Part shown: positions 47,387-56,032 of the stretch, piece after piece | Layout of the letters: the number at the start of each line of letters is the position of its first letter | How positions within the stretch are numbered: the first letter of the stretch is position 1 | Assembly (NCBI RefSeq): GCF_025905425.1 | Contig: NZ_CP109603.1 | Coordinates: 186,001-250,000, forward strand | Source: Pseudomonas putida | GTDB taxonomy: Bacteria > Pseudomonadota > Gammaproteobacteria > Pseudomonadales > Pseudomonadaceae | Direction of reading: 5' to 3' | Length of the DNA stretch: 64,000 bases | Position numbers and translations under genes: made by a program | Notes under the pieces: model-generated | What the model was told of the DNA's origin: nothing | What the model saw: only the letters and a program-made list of their open reading frames with translations | Database searches by the model: none

Positions 47387-48175
47387 TCAGGCAGCCCGCG
47401 CTTGGCGCCGCGGCACCAGCTCTGCCTCATCAACCCCAAACAACGCCACATGAATGGCCTGCTGCGCCTGCAATGCCAGCACCGCACGCTCCTTCTGCGC
47501 ACTGGCTATTGGCGGCAGCAGATGAATGCACACCTCGCCACGCGGCTGGGCAAACAGGCGCATCAGGTGCGACACCAGGTCATCATCGCCAATGAACGGC
47601 GCAATCGGATCAGCTTCGCCATTACGCAAGTATTGGATAGCCACCGGCTGCACCGGCACCCCTTGATCGATGGCTCCTGCCAGCAATCGACCGTGGAAGG
47701 TACGCAACTGGCGGCCATCGGTGGTGGTGCCTTCCGGGAAGATCAACAGCGGCCGGGCGTCGCCCAGTTGCTCGCCGATCTGCTCTCGCAGACGCTGGCT
47801 GTCGCCACCGCCGCGACGGATGAACAGCGTGCCGGCTTTCTCCGCCAGCCAGCCGGCTACTGGCCAGTGGCGTACTTCGGCCTTGGACAGAAACGACAGC
47901 GGAAGCAGCATGCCGAGCAGGGGTATGTCGGTCCAGGAAACATGGTTGCTGACCCACAGCATCGGCAGCTTTGGCCGCTCGCCAAGCACCCGAACCTCGA
48001 AGGGCAAGGCGGCGACCAGGCGTTTCATGAACAGGCAGGCCCAGCGTTGACGGCGCTCGGTCGAGGGCTTCAGGCCCAGGCGTTCACCCAACGCAATCAC
48101 GCTGGCCATCAGCATGCCCAATAGCAGTACCAGGATCAGCCGTGCAAGGCGGGCGAGTACCCGCAACTTGGGCAT
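47387..48175 (-). CDS. olsA: Lyso-ornithine lipid O-acyltransferase OlsA
   Basis: PlsC-type membrane acyltransferase of 262 residues that adds the second fatty acid to lyso-ornithine lipid to give ornithine lipid, a phosphate-free membrane lipid. The acyltransferase motifs are NHVSWTD (H-x4-D) and FPEGTTTDG. A membrane anchor lies at about 10-35. The ATG at 48175 overlaps the olsB stop, so the two genes are translationally coupled. Confidence 0.92.
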   Translation of the reverse strand: MPKLRVLARLARLILVLLLGMLMASVIALGERLGLKPSTERRQRWACLFMKRLVAALPFEVRVLGERPKLPMLWVSNHVSWTDIPLLGMLLPLSFLSKAEVRHWPVAGWLAEKAGTLFIRRGGGDSQRLREQIGEQLGDARPLLIFPEGTTTDGRQLRTFHGRLLAGAIDQGVPVQPVAIQYLRNGEADPIAPFIGDDDLVSHLMRLFAQPRGEVCIHLLPPIASAQKERAVLALQAQQAIHVALFGVDEAELVPRRQARAA

Positions 48176-48930
48176 CAGACTGCCGCCTTGAAGTGGCGGG
48201 CGTAGCGCGGGCAGAGGTCGTCGCGCTTGAGCAGGATGAACACATCGGCGACCTGGAAATCCTCGTCCCAGCACGGCTCGCCGCAGATCTTCGCGCCCAA
48301 GCGCATATATGCCTTGAGCAGCGGTGGCATCTGGGCGATGACGTTGTGTGGCAGGGCCAGGTTCGGCAGGGGCTTTTTCGGCTCGGCACGCAGGTGCTCG
48401 GTGCACAGGTAACGGTCGCGCAGGCGCTGCATGACCGCATGGGCCTGCACGCCACCGTCCTGCATGGGAATGCTGGCGCATCCCATCAGGTAGCTGTAAC
48501 GCCCCTCGTTGAGCACTTCGGCAAGCTCGCCCCAGAGCACGGCGATGGTGCCGCCGTTGCGGTATTCGGCAGCCACGCAAGTCCGGCCCAGTTCAAGGAT
48601 CGGCCCTTGCAACTGCAGCAGGCCGTGCAGGCGGAACTCTTCTTCGCTGTAGAAGCGGCCCAGGCTACTGGCCGCCTGGTGGTCGAGCAGCCGCGTGGTG
48701 GCGACCAGTTCGCCGGTACTCAGGTCGCGCACGCCGATGTGGCGGCAGTGCGGGTCGTAATCGTCCATGTCCAGGCCGTGTTCGGCACCGTTGAGCTTGG
48801 CCTTGAATTCTGCGCTGAACACTTTGTAGCGCAAGGCCTGTGCTTCCTGCAGGGCCGTGGCGCCGACCAGGCGTTCGGCTTGCAGACGGCGTTCAGTGCT
48901 GTTGTCGCCAGTGTGAGCGATCCGAGTCAT
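48175..48930 (-). CDS. olsB: L-ornithine N-alpha-acyltransferase OlsB
   Basis: First enzyme of ornithine-lipid synthesis: transfers a 3-hydroxyacyl chain from ACP to ornithine. 251 residues with the GNAT-like OlsB domain: [63 protein letters not shown]. The ATG at 48930 has GGAG 7 bases upstream; a longer frame upstream is unused. In other bacteria OlsB and OlsA are induced by phosphate limitation. No Pho box is evident by eye here. Confidence 0.92.
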   Translation of the reverse strand: MTRIAHTGDNSTERRLQAERLVGATALQEAQALRYKVFSAEFKAKLNGAEHGLDMDDYDPHCRHIGVRDLSTGELVATTRLLDHQAASSLGRFYSEEEFRLHGLLQLQGPILELGRTCVAAEYRNGGTIAVLWGELAEVLNEGRYSYLMGCASIPMQDGGVQAHAVMQRLRDRYLCTEHLRAEPKKPLPNLALPHNVIAQMPPLLKAYMRLGAKICGEPCWDEDFQVADVFILLKRDDLCPRYARHFKAAV

Positions 48931-49080
48931 TACGAGTCTCCATAAGCCAGCCATGAAGGGTTGCGGCCGGTCGGCTTTGTTGTGCAAAGTCAGCCTAGGT
49001 AGACGGGGTGTCACCCCTGTGAATCTTTGGTGATGCTTGCGTGACACCCTCCGACAAACCCCAGCATGGAGCTGTGTCCG

Positions 49081-49968
49081 ATGGCCTGGTTACAACGACT
49101 CAACGACCCGCTGCGCCAACCTGTGGCCGGCACCCTGGGCGAAACCTACGCCGCGCTGCTCGAGCGCCTTGGCCAGGTTGCCCCCTTCGAACTGGCGGTG
49201 CTCGGCGGGCGCGCCATGGCCACCCCGGGCCTGGCGTTTCTGATCGGCTACCAGGCTGCCTTGCGCGTACTCTGGCCCAGCGCACCGCCCAGCCTCGGCG
49301 CCTTGTGCGCGACCGAACGGCGTAGCGTGCGGCCGGCAGACATGCGCACCCGTGTCGACGGGTTGCGGCTGACCGGTAGCAAGGATTTCGTCACCGCCGG
49401 CCTTGAGGCGGAGTGGTTGCTGGTAGCGGCGCGCAGCGAAGCGGCAGGCGAGGCGCCACGGCTGAAGCTGGCGGTGGTGTACCCCGGTGAGCCGGGCGTG
49501 ACGCTGGAGGCGCTGCCGATTTTGCCGCTGATGCCTGAAGTCGGCCATGGCCGCTTGCTGCTGGAGCAAGCGGCTTGCGAGTTGCTGGCGGGCGATGGCT
49601 GGGACGCTTACGTCAAACCGTTCCGCTCGCTCGAAGACCTGTATGTGCTTGCTGCGTTGACGGCCTGGCTGTATGGCGTGGGCCAGGAATGTGCGTGGCC
49701 ACAGGCGCTGCGCCTGCGTTTGCTGAGCCTATTGGCCGGGTGTGCCGAGGGCAGCCGCCAGTGTGCGGACAGTGTGGCTTGCCATTTGTTGTTGGCAGGG
49801 TTGTTTGCGCAGTTTCAGGCGCTGCGGGGTGATATCGATGAGGCGTTGCTGGCTGGGCCAACGCACTGGGCGCAGATCTGGCAGCGTGATCAGGGGGTGA
49901 TGGCGTTGGCTGCGGCGGCGCGGGAGAAGCGCCTGGCCAAGGCATGGGCGGCTGCAGGATTGTCATGA
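49081..49968 (+). CDS. Short acyl-CoA-dehydrogenase-like protein
   Basis: A 295-residue protein with partial similarity to acyl-CoA dehydrogenases ([54 protein letters not shown]; the middle beta domain is visible). It is about 80 residues shorter than normal, and the usual flavin-proximal catalytic Glu region is not obvious. It may be a divergent or non-catalytic member. The ATG at 49081 has GGAG 9 bases upstream; ATG 49066 is alternative. It is divergent from olsB. Confidence 0.75.
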   Translation: MAWLQRLNDPLRQPVAGTLGETYAALLERLGQVAPFELAVLGGRAMATPGLAFLIGYQAALRVLWPSAPPSLGALCATERRSVRPADMRTRVDGLRLTGSKDFVTAGLEAEWLLVAARSEAAGEAPRLKLAVVYPGEPGVTLEALPILPLMPEVGHGRLLLEQAACELLAGDGWDAYVKPFRSLEDLYVLAALTAWLYGVGQECAWPQALRLRLLSLLAGCAEGSRQCADSVACHLLLAGLFAQFQALRGDIDEALLAGPTHWAQIWQRDQGVMALAAAAREKRLAKAWAAAGLS

Positions 49969-50002
49969 AAGGCCGGCAGACTCGGTTGAACTGTTGAAGT
50001 TT

Positions 50003-50099
50003 GGGGCCGCTTTGCGGCCCTTTCGCGACGCAAGGCCGCTCCCACAAACCGGCGCTGTGGGAGCGGCCTTGCGTCGCGAAAGGGCTGCGCAGCAGCCCC
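50003..50099. repeat. REP element pair (inverted)
   Basis: GGGGCCGCTTTGCGGCCC, then a CGCGACGCAAGGCCGCTCCC core, with the inverted unit ending GCAGCCCC at 50099. It runs up to 24 bp before the serine-hydrolase start. Confidence 0.88.
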
Positions 50100-50122
50100 A
50101 ATGCCTGCACCCCGAGGCCCAC

Positions 50123-51184
50123 GTGCACAGCCTTTTAAAAGCCTTGCTGGCAACGCTCATCTGGGTAGCCGCTTCAGCCTGCGCCGAAGACTGGCCAGCC
50201 CCCGACTGGCAAACCGACCCTACAGTCATCGACTGGCAAGCTGTCGATGCCTACGCCTTCCCCGCTGACGGCAGCCTTCGCACCGATGCCCTGCTGATCA
50301 TCCGCGACGGCCGCATTCTCTATGAACGCTACACCAACCCCACAACGGCCCATACCGCGCACCTCACCTGGTCGGTGAGCAAGAGCGTGCTGGCCACGGT
50401 GCTGGGTATCGCCCAAGGCGAAGGGCGCTTTCGGTTGCAGGACCCGGTAGCCCACGTCTATCCACCCATGCGGGCACACCCGGACGTGCGCCTGGCCGAC
50501 CTTCTGCACTGGGCCAGCGGCTTGGACTGGCAGGAAGACTACGAATACGCACCGCTAAACTCCTCCGTGGTGGCCATGCTTTATACCCGCGGTCGCGCGG
50601 ACATGGCGGCCTATACGGCGGCGCGGCCAGCGGCACGCAGACCGGGGCAGCGCTTTGTGTACTCCAGCGGCGACAGCAACCTGCTGGCTGCGGCGTTACG
50701 CGGCATGCTCGATACGGGGCAGTACGCCGACTACCCGTGGCAGGCGCTGTTCACGCCGCTGGGTATCAACAGCGCAGTGTGGGAACGCGACGCTGCGGGT
50801 ACCTACGTTGGTTCTTCGTACCTGTACCTCACTGCCCGGGACTTGGCGCGCATAGGCCTGCTGATGCAGCGCGAGGGGCGCTGGGGTGATCGGCAATTGC
50901 TGCCTGCGACCTGGGTGGCTTTCAATCGCACGCCGTTTGCACAGGCCGAGCCTGTACCCGGCGAGGCCAGCCCTGGCGGCCACTGGTGGCTCAACCATGC
51001 GCAGGCGTGGCCAAATGCGCCGGCTGACACCTACGCCGCGCTTGGTCACTGGGGCCAGGCGCTGTACGTGCTGCCGACGCAGAAACTGCTGATTGTCCGC
51101 TATGCCGATGACCGCGACGGCACCTACCAGCATGACCAACTGCTCAAGCGGGTGCTGGCTGCGCTGGCCGGGGAGGGCGCATGA
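50123..51184 (+). CDS. Exported serine hydrolase (class C beta-lactamase/esterase fold)
   Basis: A 353-residue protein with a short signal peptide (ALLATLIWVAASACA). Residues 80-90 hold the SxxK motif SVSK (Ser84, Lys87); the YxN-position segment is FVYSSGDSN, and the KTG-position motif near the end is GHWG. It belongs to the serine beta-lactamase/DD-peptidase-like superfamily, where many members are esterases or 6-aminohexanoate-type hydrolases; no lactamase activity is implied. The start is GTG at 50123, with GAGG upstream. Its stop overlaps the next gene's ATG. Confidence 0.87.
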   Translation: MHSLLKALLATLIWVAASACAEDWPAPDWQTDPTVIDWQAVDAYAFPADGSLRTDALLIIRDGRILYERYTNPTTAHTAHLTWSVSKSVLATVLGIAQGEGRFRLQDPVAHVYPPMRAHPDVRLADLLHWASGLDWQEDYEYAPLNSSVVAMLYTRGRADMAAYTAARPAARRPGQRFVYSSGDSNLLAAALRGMLDTGQYADYPWQALFTPLGINSAVWERDAAGTYVGSSYLYLTARDLARIGLLMQREGRWGDRQLLPATWVAFNRTPFAQAEPVPGEASPGGHWWLNHAQAWPNAPADTYAALGHWGQALYVLPTQKLLIVRYADDRDGTYQHDQLLKRVLAALAGEGA

Positions 51185-51489
51185 AACGGGCGCTGCTAGT
51201 GCTTCTGGTACTGCTTGTCGGGTCGCTGGGCTGGAGCGCTTGGCAGGCGCGCCAGGCCTTGGCGGATTTCCCGGGCATCCTTTCGGCCTACTCGGCCAAG
51301 GAGTATTGTTCGTGCCGCTTCGTCATGGGCTTTGACCCCACGTACTGCAAAGGCTACGTGAAGCAGTGGCTGCCCCTTGGCCTGCTGGAAGAAAGCACCG
51401 CGCAGCGTCTGGTCACGGCCGAGGGCCTGGGCCGGCGTAATCAGGCCGCATGGCAGGGCCCACGCGCGGGCTGCCGCTTGCTGCCATGA
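51181..51489 (+). CDS. Small anchored Cys-rich protein
   Basis: A 102-residue protein with an N-terminal membrane helix (ALLVLLVLLVGSLGWSAW) and a periplasmic part with Cys residues at about 43, 45, 56 and 98 (EYCSCRFVMGFDPTYCKGYV ... GCRLLP). No family is recognised. The ATG overlaps the hydrolase stop, which suggests coupled translation and a shared function, perhaps substrate delivery or localisation of the hydrolase. Confidence 0.72.
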   Translation: MKRALLVLLVLLVGSLGWSAWQARQALADFPGILSAYSAKEYCSCRFVMGFDPTYCKGYVKQWLPLGLLEESTAQRLVTAEGLGRRNQAAWQGPRAGCRLLP

Positions 51490-51532
51490 TGGCGGGCGGG
51501 TAAGGTTGCGGTCTTGTTTCACGAGATCTGTC

Positions 51533-52114
51533 ATGTTCAAGTTGCCCCGTCTTTTGCCCGCATTGTTGCTGGCGCTGTGCCTTCCCGCCCATGCCAACTG
51601 GCACCTCGATGGCGAGTCGTCGCGCCTGTCGTTTATTACCGGTAAAAACGGTGATACCGCCGAAGTTCATCGCTTTCTGGTGCTGCATGGCACGGTAGAC
51701 CGCAAGGGTATGGCTGGCCTGAGTATCGAAATGGACTCGGTGAGCAGCGGCATCCCCCTGCGCGATGAGCGTATGCGTGATGGCCTGTTTGAAGTCGAGC
51801 GTTTCGCCGAGGCGACCGTGAAGGCCCAGCTGGACCTGCGGCCGATCAACGACCTGGCCAACGGCGCGCAAATCGAATTGCGCCTGCCGCTGACGGTGAC
51901 GCTGCGTGGCCAGTCCCACAGCTACAACGCCTTGCTGCTGGCCACGCGGCTGGACGAGCGGCGCTTCCAGGTGGTCACCCTGGAGCCCCTGGTGCTGCGC
52001 GCCGAGGATTTTGGCCTGGTGCCGGGGCTGGAAAGCCTGCGCAAGTTCGCCGGGCTCAAATCCATCAACCCTTCGGTACCGGTCAATGCGGTGCTGATTT
52101 TCACCGCCCGCTGA
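51533..52114 (+). CDS. YceI-family periplasmic protein
   Basis: A 193-residue exported protein (signal RLLPALLLALCLPAHA) with the YceI lipocalin-like fold, which binds long isoprenoid chains or similar lipids: WHLDGESSRLSFITGKNGDTAEVHRFLVLHGTV, GLFEVERFAEATVKAQLDL, and a C-terminal strand. The ATG at 51533 opens the signal peptide. It is followed 2 bp later by the phospholipase D gene. Confidence 0.88.
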   Translation: MFKLPRLLPALLLALCLPAHANWHLDGESSRLSFITGKNGDTAEVHRFLVLHGTVDRKGMAGLSIEMDSVSSGIPLRDERMRDGLFEVERFAEATVKAQLDLRPINDLANGAQIELRLPLTVTLRGQSHSYNALLLATRLDERRFQVVTLEPLVLRAEDFGLVPGLESLRKFAGLKSINPSVPVNAVLIFTAR

Positions 52115-52115
52115 C

Positions 52116-53273
52116 ATGCCGGGGCCGGTCTTCCCCTGGCGGGATGGCAACCAGTTCGAACTGCTGATCGACGGCCCCGAATTCTTTCCACGCATGCTTC
52201 AGGCGGTCACGGGGGCGCAGTTTCAGGTCGACCTTGAGCTGTACCTGGTCGAGGCTGGCGCCTGCGCCGAAGCGGTGGTCGAAGCGCTGGAGCAAGCCGC
52301 GCGGCGTGGTGTGCGGGTGCGTTGCCTGTTTGATGACTATGGCTCGCTGGCCTTCAACAGCGTCCTGCGCCAACGTCTGCTGGAGGCAGGCGTGTACCTG
52401 CGCTGGTACAACCGCCTGCGCTGGAAGCGTGGTTTGCGTAACCTGTACCGCGATCACCGCAAGCTGCTGCTGGTGGACGAGCGCTGGGCAGCGGTGGGAG
52501 GCACGGGCGTCACCGACGAGTTCTGGACGCCGGGCGCCGATACCAGCGAGTGGCATGAGGTGATGGTGCAGATGGAAGGGCCGGTGGTCACCGACTGGCA
52601 GTTGCTGTTCGACCGCCAATGGCACGCCAACAACCGCCGCACCGCCTGGCGGCCGGCCGAAGGCTTCGGCCTGCCACGCCTGCCCAAGGTGCCGGCGCAG
52701 GGGCAGGGCATGGGCCGGGTAGCCTATGCCGACGCCCGCCAGCATCAGGACATCCTGCATTCACTGGTGCGCGCGCTCAACAGCGGCAAGCAGCGGGTGT
52801 GGCTGGCCACGCCGTATTTTCTGCCGACCTGGAGTGTGCGTCGCTCGTTGCGCCGTGCCGCCAGCAAAGGCCTGGACGTGCGCCTGTTGCTGACCGGGCC
52901 GCGTACCGATCACCCCTCGGTGCGCTATGCCGGGCATCGCTATTACCCGCGCCTGCTGCGCGCCGGGGTGAAGATATTCGAGTACCAGCCGTGTTTCCTG
53001 CACTTGAAAATGGCCGTGGTGGACGACTGGGTCAGCGTGGGTTCGTGCAACTTCGACCACTGGAACCTGCGCTTCAACCTCGAAGCCAACATCGAGGCGC
53101 TGGACCCGCCGCTGACGGCTGCCGTGGTGGCCAGCTTCGAACGTGACTTCGCCTTGAGCGAACAAGTCGACCTCGCGCGTTGGCATGCCAGGCCGCTGTG
53201 GCGGCGGGTGAAGCAGCGGGTCTGGGGGTGGCTCGACCGGCTGGTGGTCAACCTGCTCGACCGGCGTGACTAA
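52116..53273 (+). CDS. clsB: Phospholipase D-family cardiolipin synthase (ClsB-like)
   Basis: A 385-residue membrane-associated protein with two HKD motifs: YRDHRKLLLVDERWAAVGGTGV (about 108-129) and FLHLKMAVVDDWVSVGSCNF (about 295-315). ClsB makes cardiolipin or phosphatidylglycerol-derived lipids. There is no N-terminal two-helix anchor as in ClsA. The C-terminus is basic and hydrophobic (RVWGWLDRLVVNLL). It sits 2 bp after YceI, so they are probably co-transcribed. Confidence 0.85.
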   Translation: MPGPVFPWRDGNQFELLIDGPEFFPRMLQAVTGAQFQVDLELYLVEAGACAEAVVEALEQAARRGVRVRCLFDDYGSLAFNSVLRQRLLEAGVYLRWYNRLRWKRGLRNLYRDHRKLLLVDERWAAVGGTGVTDEFWTPGADTSEWHEVMVQMEGPVVTDWQLLFDRQWHANNRRTAWRPAEGFGLPRLPKVPAQGQGMGRVAYADARQHQDILHSLVRALNSGKQRVWLATPYFLPTWSVRRSLRRAASKGLDVRLLLTGPRTDHPSVRYAGHRYYPRLLRAGVKIFEYQPCFLHLKMAVVDDWVSVGSCNFDHWNLRFNLEANIEALDPPLTAAVVASFERDFALSEQVDLARWHARPLWRRVKQRVWGWLDRLVVNLLDRRD

Positions 53274-53324
53274 GAGCGACTATCGTGCAGTGACTGTTCA
53301 CAGGCAATGGAAGGAGTGGATGTG

Positions 53325-53903
53325 ATGACGGCGAAGAAAATTCTCATGCTGGTAGGCGACTACGTTGAGGATTACGAAGCGATGGTGCCGTTCCAGGCCC
53401 TGAGCATGGTTGGCCATACGGTGCATGCAGTGTGCCCCGAGAAGCTCGCGGGGCAGACCGTGCGCACCGCGATCCATGATTTCGAGGGTGAGCAGACTTA
53501 CAGCGAGAAGCCAGGGCATAACTTTGCCCTGAACTATGACTTCGTGCGGGTACGCCCCGAAAGCTATGACGCCTTGTTGATCCCAGGTGGCCGTGCCCCG
53601 GAATACCTGCGTCTGGATGAAAAAGTGCTGGAGCTGGTCAGGGCGTTCGACCAGGCGGGCAAGCCGATTGCAGCCGTGTGCCATGGGGCTCAGTTGCTGG
53701 CGGCGGCTGGCGTGTTGGAAGGGCGCGAATGCAGTGCGTATCCGGCGTGTGCTCCGGAGGTGCGGTTGGCGGGCGGCACGTTCATCGACATTGCGGTGGA
53801 CCAGGCGCACGTGGATGGCAACCTGGTGACCGCCCCTGCGTGGCCTGCACACCCGGCCTGGCTGGCGGCATTTTTGAAGGTGCTGGGGACTCGCATTTCC
53901 TGA
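53325..53903 (+). CDS. DJ-1/PfpI-family protein
   Basis: A 192-residue cytoplasmic protein of the class I glutamine-amidotransferase-like superfamily. The nucleophile elbow AVCHGAQLL places Cys119-His120; the Glu-containing loop [16 protein letters not shown] is at about 11-26. Members include proteases, chaperones and glyoxalase III; activity is not predictable here. The ATG at 53325 has GGAG 9 bases upstream (alternative GTG 53322). Confidence 0.85.
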   Translation: MTAKKILMLVGDYVEDYEAMVPFQALSMVGHTVHAVCPEKLAGQTVRTAIHDFEGEQTYSEKPGHNFALNYDFVRVRPESYDALLIPGGRAPEYLRLDEKVLELVRAFDQAGKPIAAVCHGAQLLAAAGVLEGRECSAYPACAPEVRLAGGTFIDIAVDQAHVDGNLVTAPAWPAHPAWLAAFLKVLGTRIS

Positions 53904-53904
53904 A

Positions 53905-54004
53905 CCGGCCCTTTCGCGGGCAAGCCCGCCCCCACAGGTTACCCAACTGGGCTCAAGAACCGTGGGGTAGCCTGTGGGAGGGGGCTTGCCCGCGAAGAGG
54001 CCAG
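53905..54004. repeat. REP element pair (inverted)
   Basis: ACCGGCCCTTTCGCGGGCAA with a GCCCGCCCCCACAGG tail, and the inverted unit ending CGCGAAGAGGCC at about 54002. It separates the DJ-1 gene from the convergent SnoaL-like gene. Confidence 0.88.
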
Positions 54005-54008
54005 TGGC

Positions 54009-54407
54009 TCAGCCTACCTGCTCAACCCAATCATTGAGGTTGTAGTAGTTGGTCACCCGGGCAATCTTGCCGCAGTGAATATAAAAGAACGCCCCCGCCG
54101 ACAACACATACGTCTGCCCATTGGCCGCCGGCAGCCCTTCGTCGTCGGCGAGGTATTCACCATGCACCGTGAACTCTGCCGCCGCCCGGCTGCCGTCGGC
54201 ATTCTGCATCACCACGATATCGGCCAGGCGCTCGCGGTAGCAGCGGTTCATCTTGTCCATGAACGCGGCAAACCTGGCCTTGCCCATCTGCCGCTCGCCC
54301 TGGTTGATGTCGTGGATCACATCCTCGCTCAACAGCGCCAGAAAGCCCGGCATGTCACCGGCATTGAAGGCTGCGTAGTATGCATTTACCAGTTCGGTAG
54401 CGGTCAT
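54009..54407 (-). CDS. SnoaL-like (NTF2-fold) protein
   Basis: A 132-residue cone-fold protein: FNAGDMPGFLALLSEDVIHDINQGERQMGKARFAAFMDKMNRCYRE, then FTVHGEYLADDEGLP and ARVTNYYNLNDWVEQ. Such folds are used by isomerases, hydratases or ligand-binding proteins. No catalytic Asp/His set is certain. It is divergent from the GNAT gene 115 bp away. Confidence 0.8.
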   Translation of the reverse strand: MTATELVNAYYAAFNAGDMPGFLALLSEDVIHDINQGERQMGKARFAAFMDKMNRCYRERLADIVVMQNADGSRAAAEFTVHGEYLADDEGLPAANGQTYVLSAGAFFYIHCGKIARVTNYYNLNDWVEQVG

Positions 54408-54522
54408 GGAACAATACCTGTCGTGTAGGGAAAAGGCGGAGCGTTGGCTTGGATGATAGGGTTTCCCCTCAAGCCCGGCTTAGCCGAGCGCGTCATCCAC
54501 ATCGACAAAACGACCGCCAAGC

Positions 54523-55113
54523 ATGGAAATTCGCCTGTTGCACGGCGCCGCTATCGCGCCTTACATCGATGACCTCGCTCGCCTGCGCCTTACCGTGTTC
54601 CGCGAGTTTCCCTACCTGTACGACGGTACGCCGGAGTACGAGGCCGACTATTTATCGGCTTACGTCCAATCCGGGCGCAGCCTGGTGGTATTGGCGCTGG
54701 ACGCAGGGCAGGTGGTGGGCGCCGCTACCGGCCTGCCGCTGGTGGACGTTGCCGCCGAGTTCCAGCAACCCTTCCTGGCCCAAGGGCGTGACCCTGCAAG
54801 CGTGTATTACTTCGGTGAGTCGGTGGTGTTGCCCCAGTACCGAGGCCAAGGCCTGGGGGTGCGCTTTTTCATCGAGCGCGAGTCCTATGCGCACAAGCTC
54901 GCCGAATTCGATTACTGCGCCTTTTCTGCCGTGGAACGGCCGGGCGTGCACCCGCTGCGCCCGGCGCACTACAAACCCTTGCATGGGTTCTGGCGTAATC
55001 GCGGGTTCCTGCACGACCCTTCGTTGCGCACCCACTATGCCTGGCGCGACCTGGACGAGCAGGAATCTTCTGAAAAGATCATGTCGTTCTGGCTCAAGGA
55101 ACTGCCGATATGA
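54523..55113 (+). CDS. GNAT-family acetyltransferase
   Basis: A 196-residue N-acetyltransferase-like protein: motif A is VLPQYRGQGLGVRFFIERESYA (residues about 101-121, acetyl-CoA loop QYRGQGLG), with the C-terminal motif GFWRNRGF. The substrate is unknown. The ATG at 54523 lies after TGCGACGCC-type DNA with a weak ribosome site. Its stop overlaps the start of the nitrilase-family gene. Confidence 0.85.
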   Translation: MEIRLLHGAAIAPYIDDLARLRLTVFREFPYLYDGTPEYEADYLSAYVQSGRSLVVLALDAGQVVGAATGLPLVDVAAEFQQPFLAQGRDPASVYYFGESVVLPQYRGQGLGVRFFIERESYAHKLAEFDYCAFSAVERPGVHPLRPAHYKPLHGFWRNRGFLHDPSLRTHYAWRDLDEQESSEKIMSFWLKELPI

Positions 55114-55982
55114 TCCGCCTGGCGGCCTGCCAGTATGCCATTGAGCTGCACAAGACCTGGGATGCTTATGTCGACCACCTGCAGCGCCTGTGCGCCGAAG
55201 CCGTGCAAGCCGGTGCCCAGCTGCTGCTGTTGCCAGAGTACGCAGGCCTGGTACTCAGCGGGTTGTTACGCGCGGAGCAACGTGGTGACCTGAAGGGCTC
55301 CATCGCCGGTATCCAGCCCTTGATCGAGCCCTGGAAAGCGCTGTGCGAGCGCATTGCCCGGCGCTGGGGCATCTACCTTCAGCCCGGCAGCCTGCCGGTG
55401 CAGGACAGCGATGGCCGCTATCGCAACCGTGCCTGGCTATTTGGCCCCGAGGGTGTGCTGGGGCATCAGGACAAGCTGATGATGACCCGCTTCGAGCGGG
55501 AGCAATGGGACATTGCGCCGGGTGAGGGCCTGAAGGTGTTCGACACCCAGCTGGGGCGCCTGGGCATTCTGATCTGCTACGACAACGAATTCCCGATGCT
55601 GGCACGGCGCCTAGCCGAAATGGGCGCCGACTTGATTCTGGCCCCTAGCTGCACTGATACCGAAGCCGGTTACCACCGTGTGCGCATTGGCGCCCAGGCG
55701 CGGGCGCTGGAGAACCAGATTGCGGTGCTGCAAAGCCCCACCGTGGGGCTGGCGCCGTGGTCGCCGGCACTGGATGAGAACATTGGACGTGCCGGGTTGT
55801 TCGTGCCGCCGGATCATGGGATGCCGGGGGATGGGGTGGTGGCCCTGAGTGACGAACTCAGCCCGGTCGGCAGCCAGTGGCTGATGTGTGACGTGGACCT
55901 TGCGGCGGTGCGGCGGGTGAGGGAGGAGGGGCAGGTGTTCATCCGGCGCGATTGGCCAGAACAGTTCGAGCGGATGCTGTAA
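55110..55982 (+). CDS. Carbon-nitrogen hydrolase (nitrilase superfamily)
   Basis: A 290-residue enzyme with the catalytic triad Glu43 (LPEYAG), Lys122 (HQDKLMMTRFE) and Cys156 (LICYDNEFP). The superfamily cleaves amide or nitrile bonds (omega-amidase, N-carbamoylputrescine amidase and others). The ATGA overlap with the GNAT gene suggests a functional pair, such as acetylation and deamidation of one small amine. The substrate is not inferable. Confidence 0.88.
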   Translation: MIRLAACQYAIELHKTWDAYVDHLQRLCAEAVQAGAQLLLLPEYAGLVLSGLLRAEQRGDLKGSIAGIQPLIEPWKALCERIARRWGIYLQPGSLPVQDSDGRYRNRAWLFGPEGVLGHQDKLMMTRFEREQWDIAPGEGLKVFDTQLGRLGILICYDNEFPMLARRLAEMGADLILAPSCTDTEAGYHRVRIGAQARALENQIAVLQSPTVGLAPWSPALDENIGRAGLFVPPDHGMPGDGVVALSDELSPVGSQWLMCDVDLAAVRRVREEGQVFIRRDWPEQFERML

Positions 55983-55986
55983 ATGA

Positions 55987-56014
55987 AAACGCCCGGCATC
56001 TGCCGGGCGTTTTC
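55987..56014. terminator. Bidirectional terminator, nitrilase gene / fumA
   Basis: AAAACGCCCGGCA and TGCCGGGCGTTTT (TC loop) make a strong stem with A and T runs on both sides, between convergent genes. Confidence 0.92.
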
Positions 56015-56032
56015 GATCAGGCCAGAGGTGAA

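Noticed and set aside
50123..51184. Naming the serine hydrolase a beta-lactamase
   Set aside because: SxxK alone is shared by esterases and peptidases; the YxN and KTG equivalents are altered to YSS and HWG.
54449..55144. A 231-codon frame overlapping the GNAT gene
   Set aside because: Composition is shadow-like (Trp, Ser, Thr rich) and the GNAT frame contains the acetyl-CoA loop.
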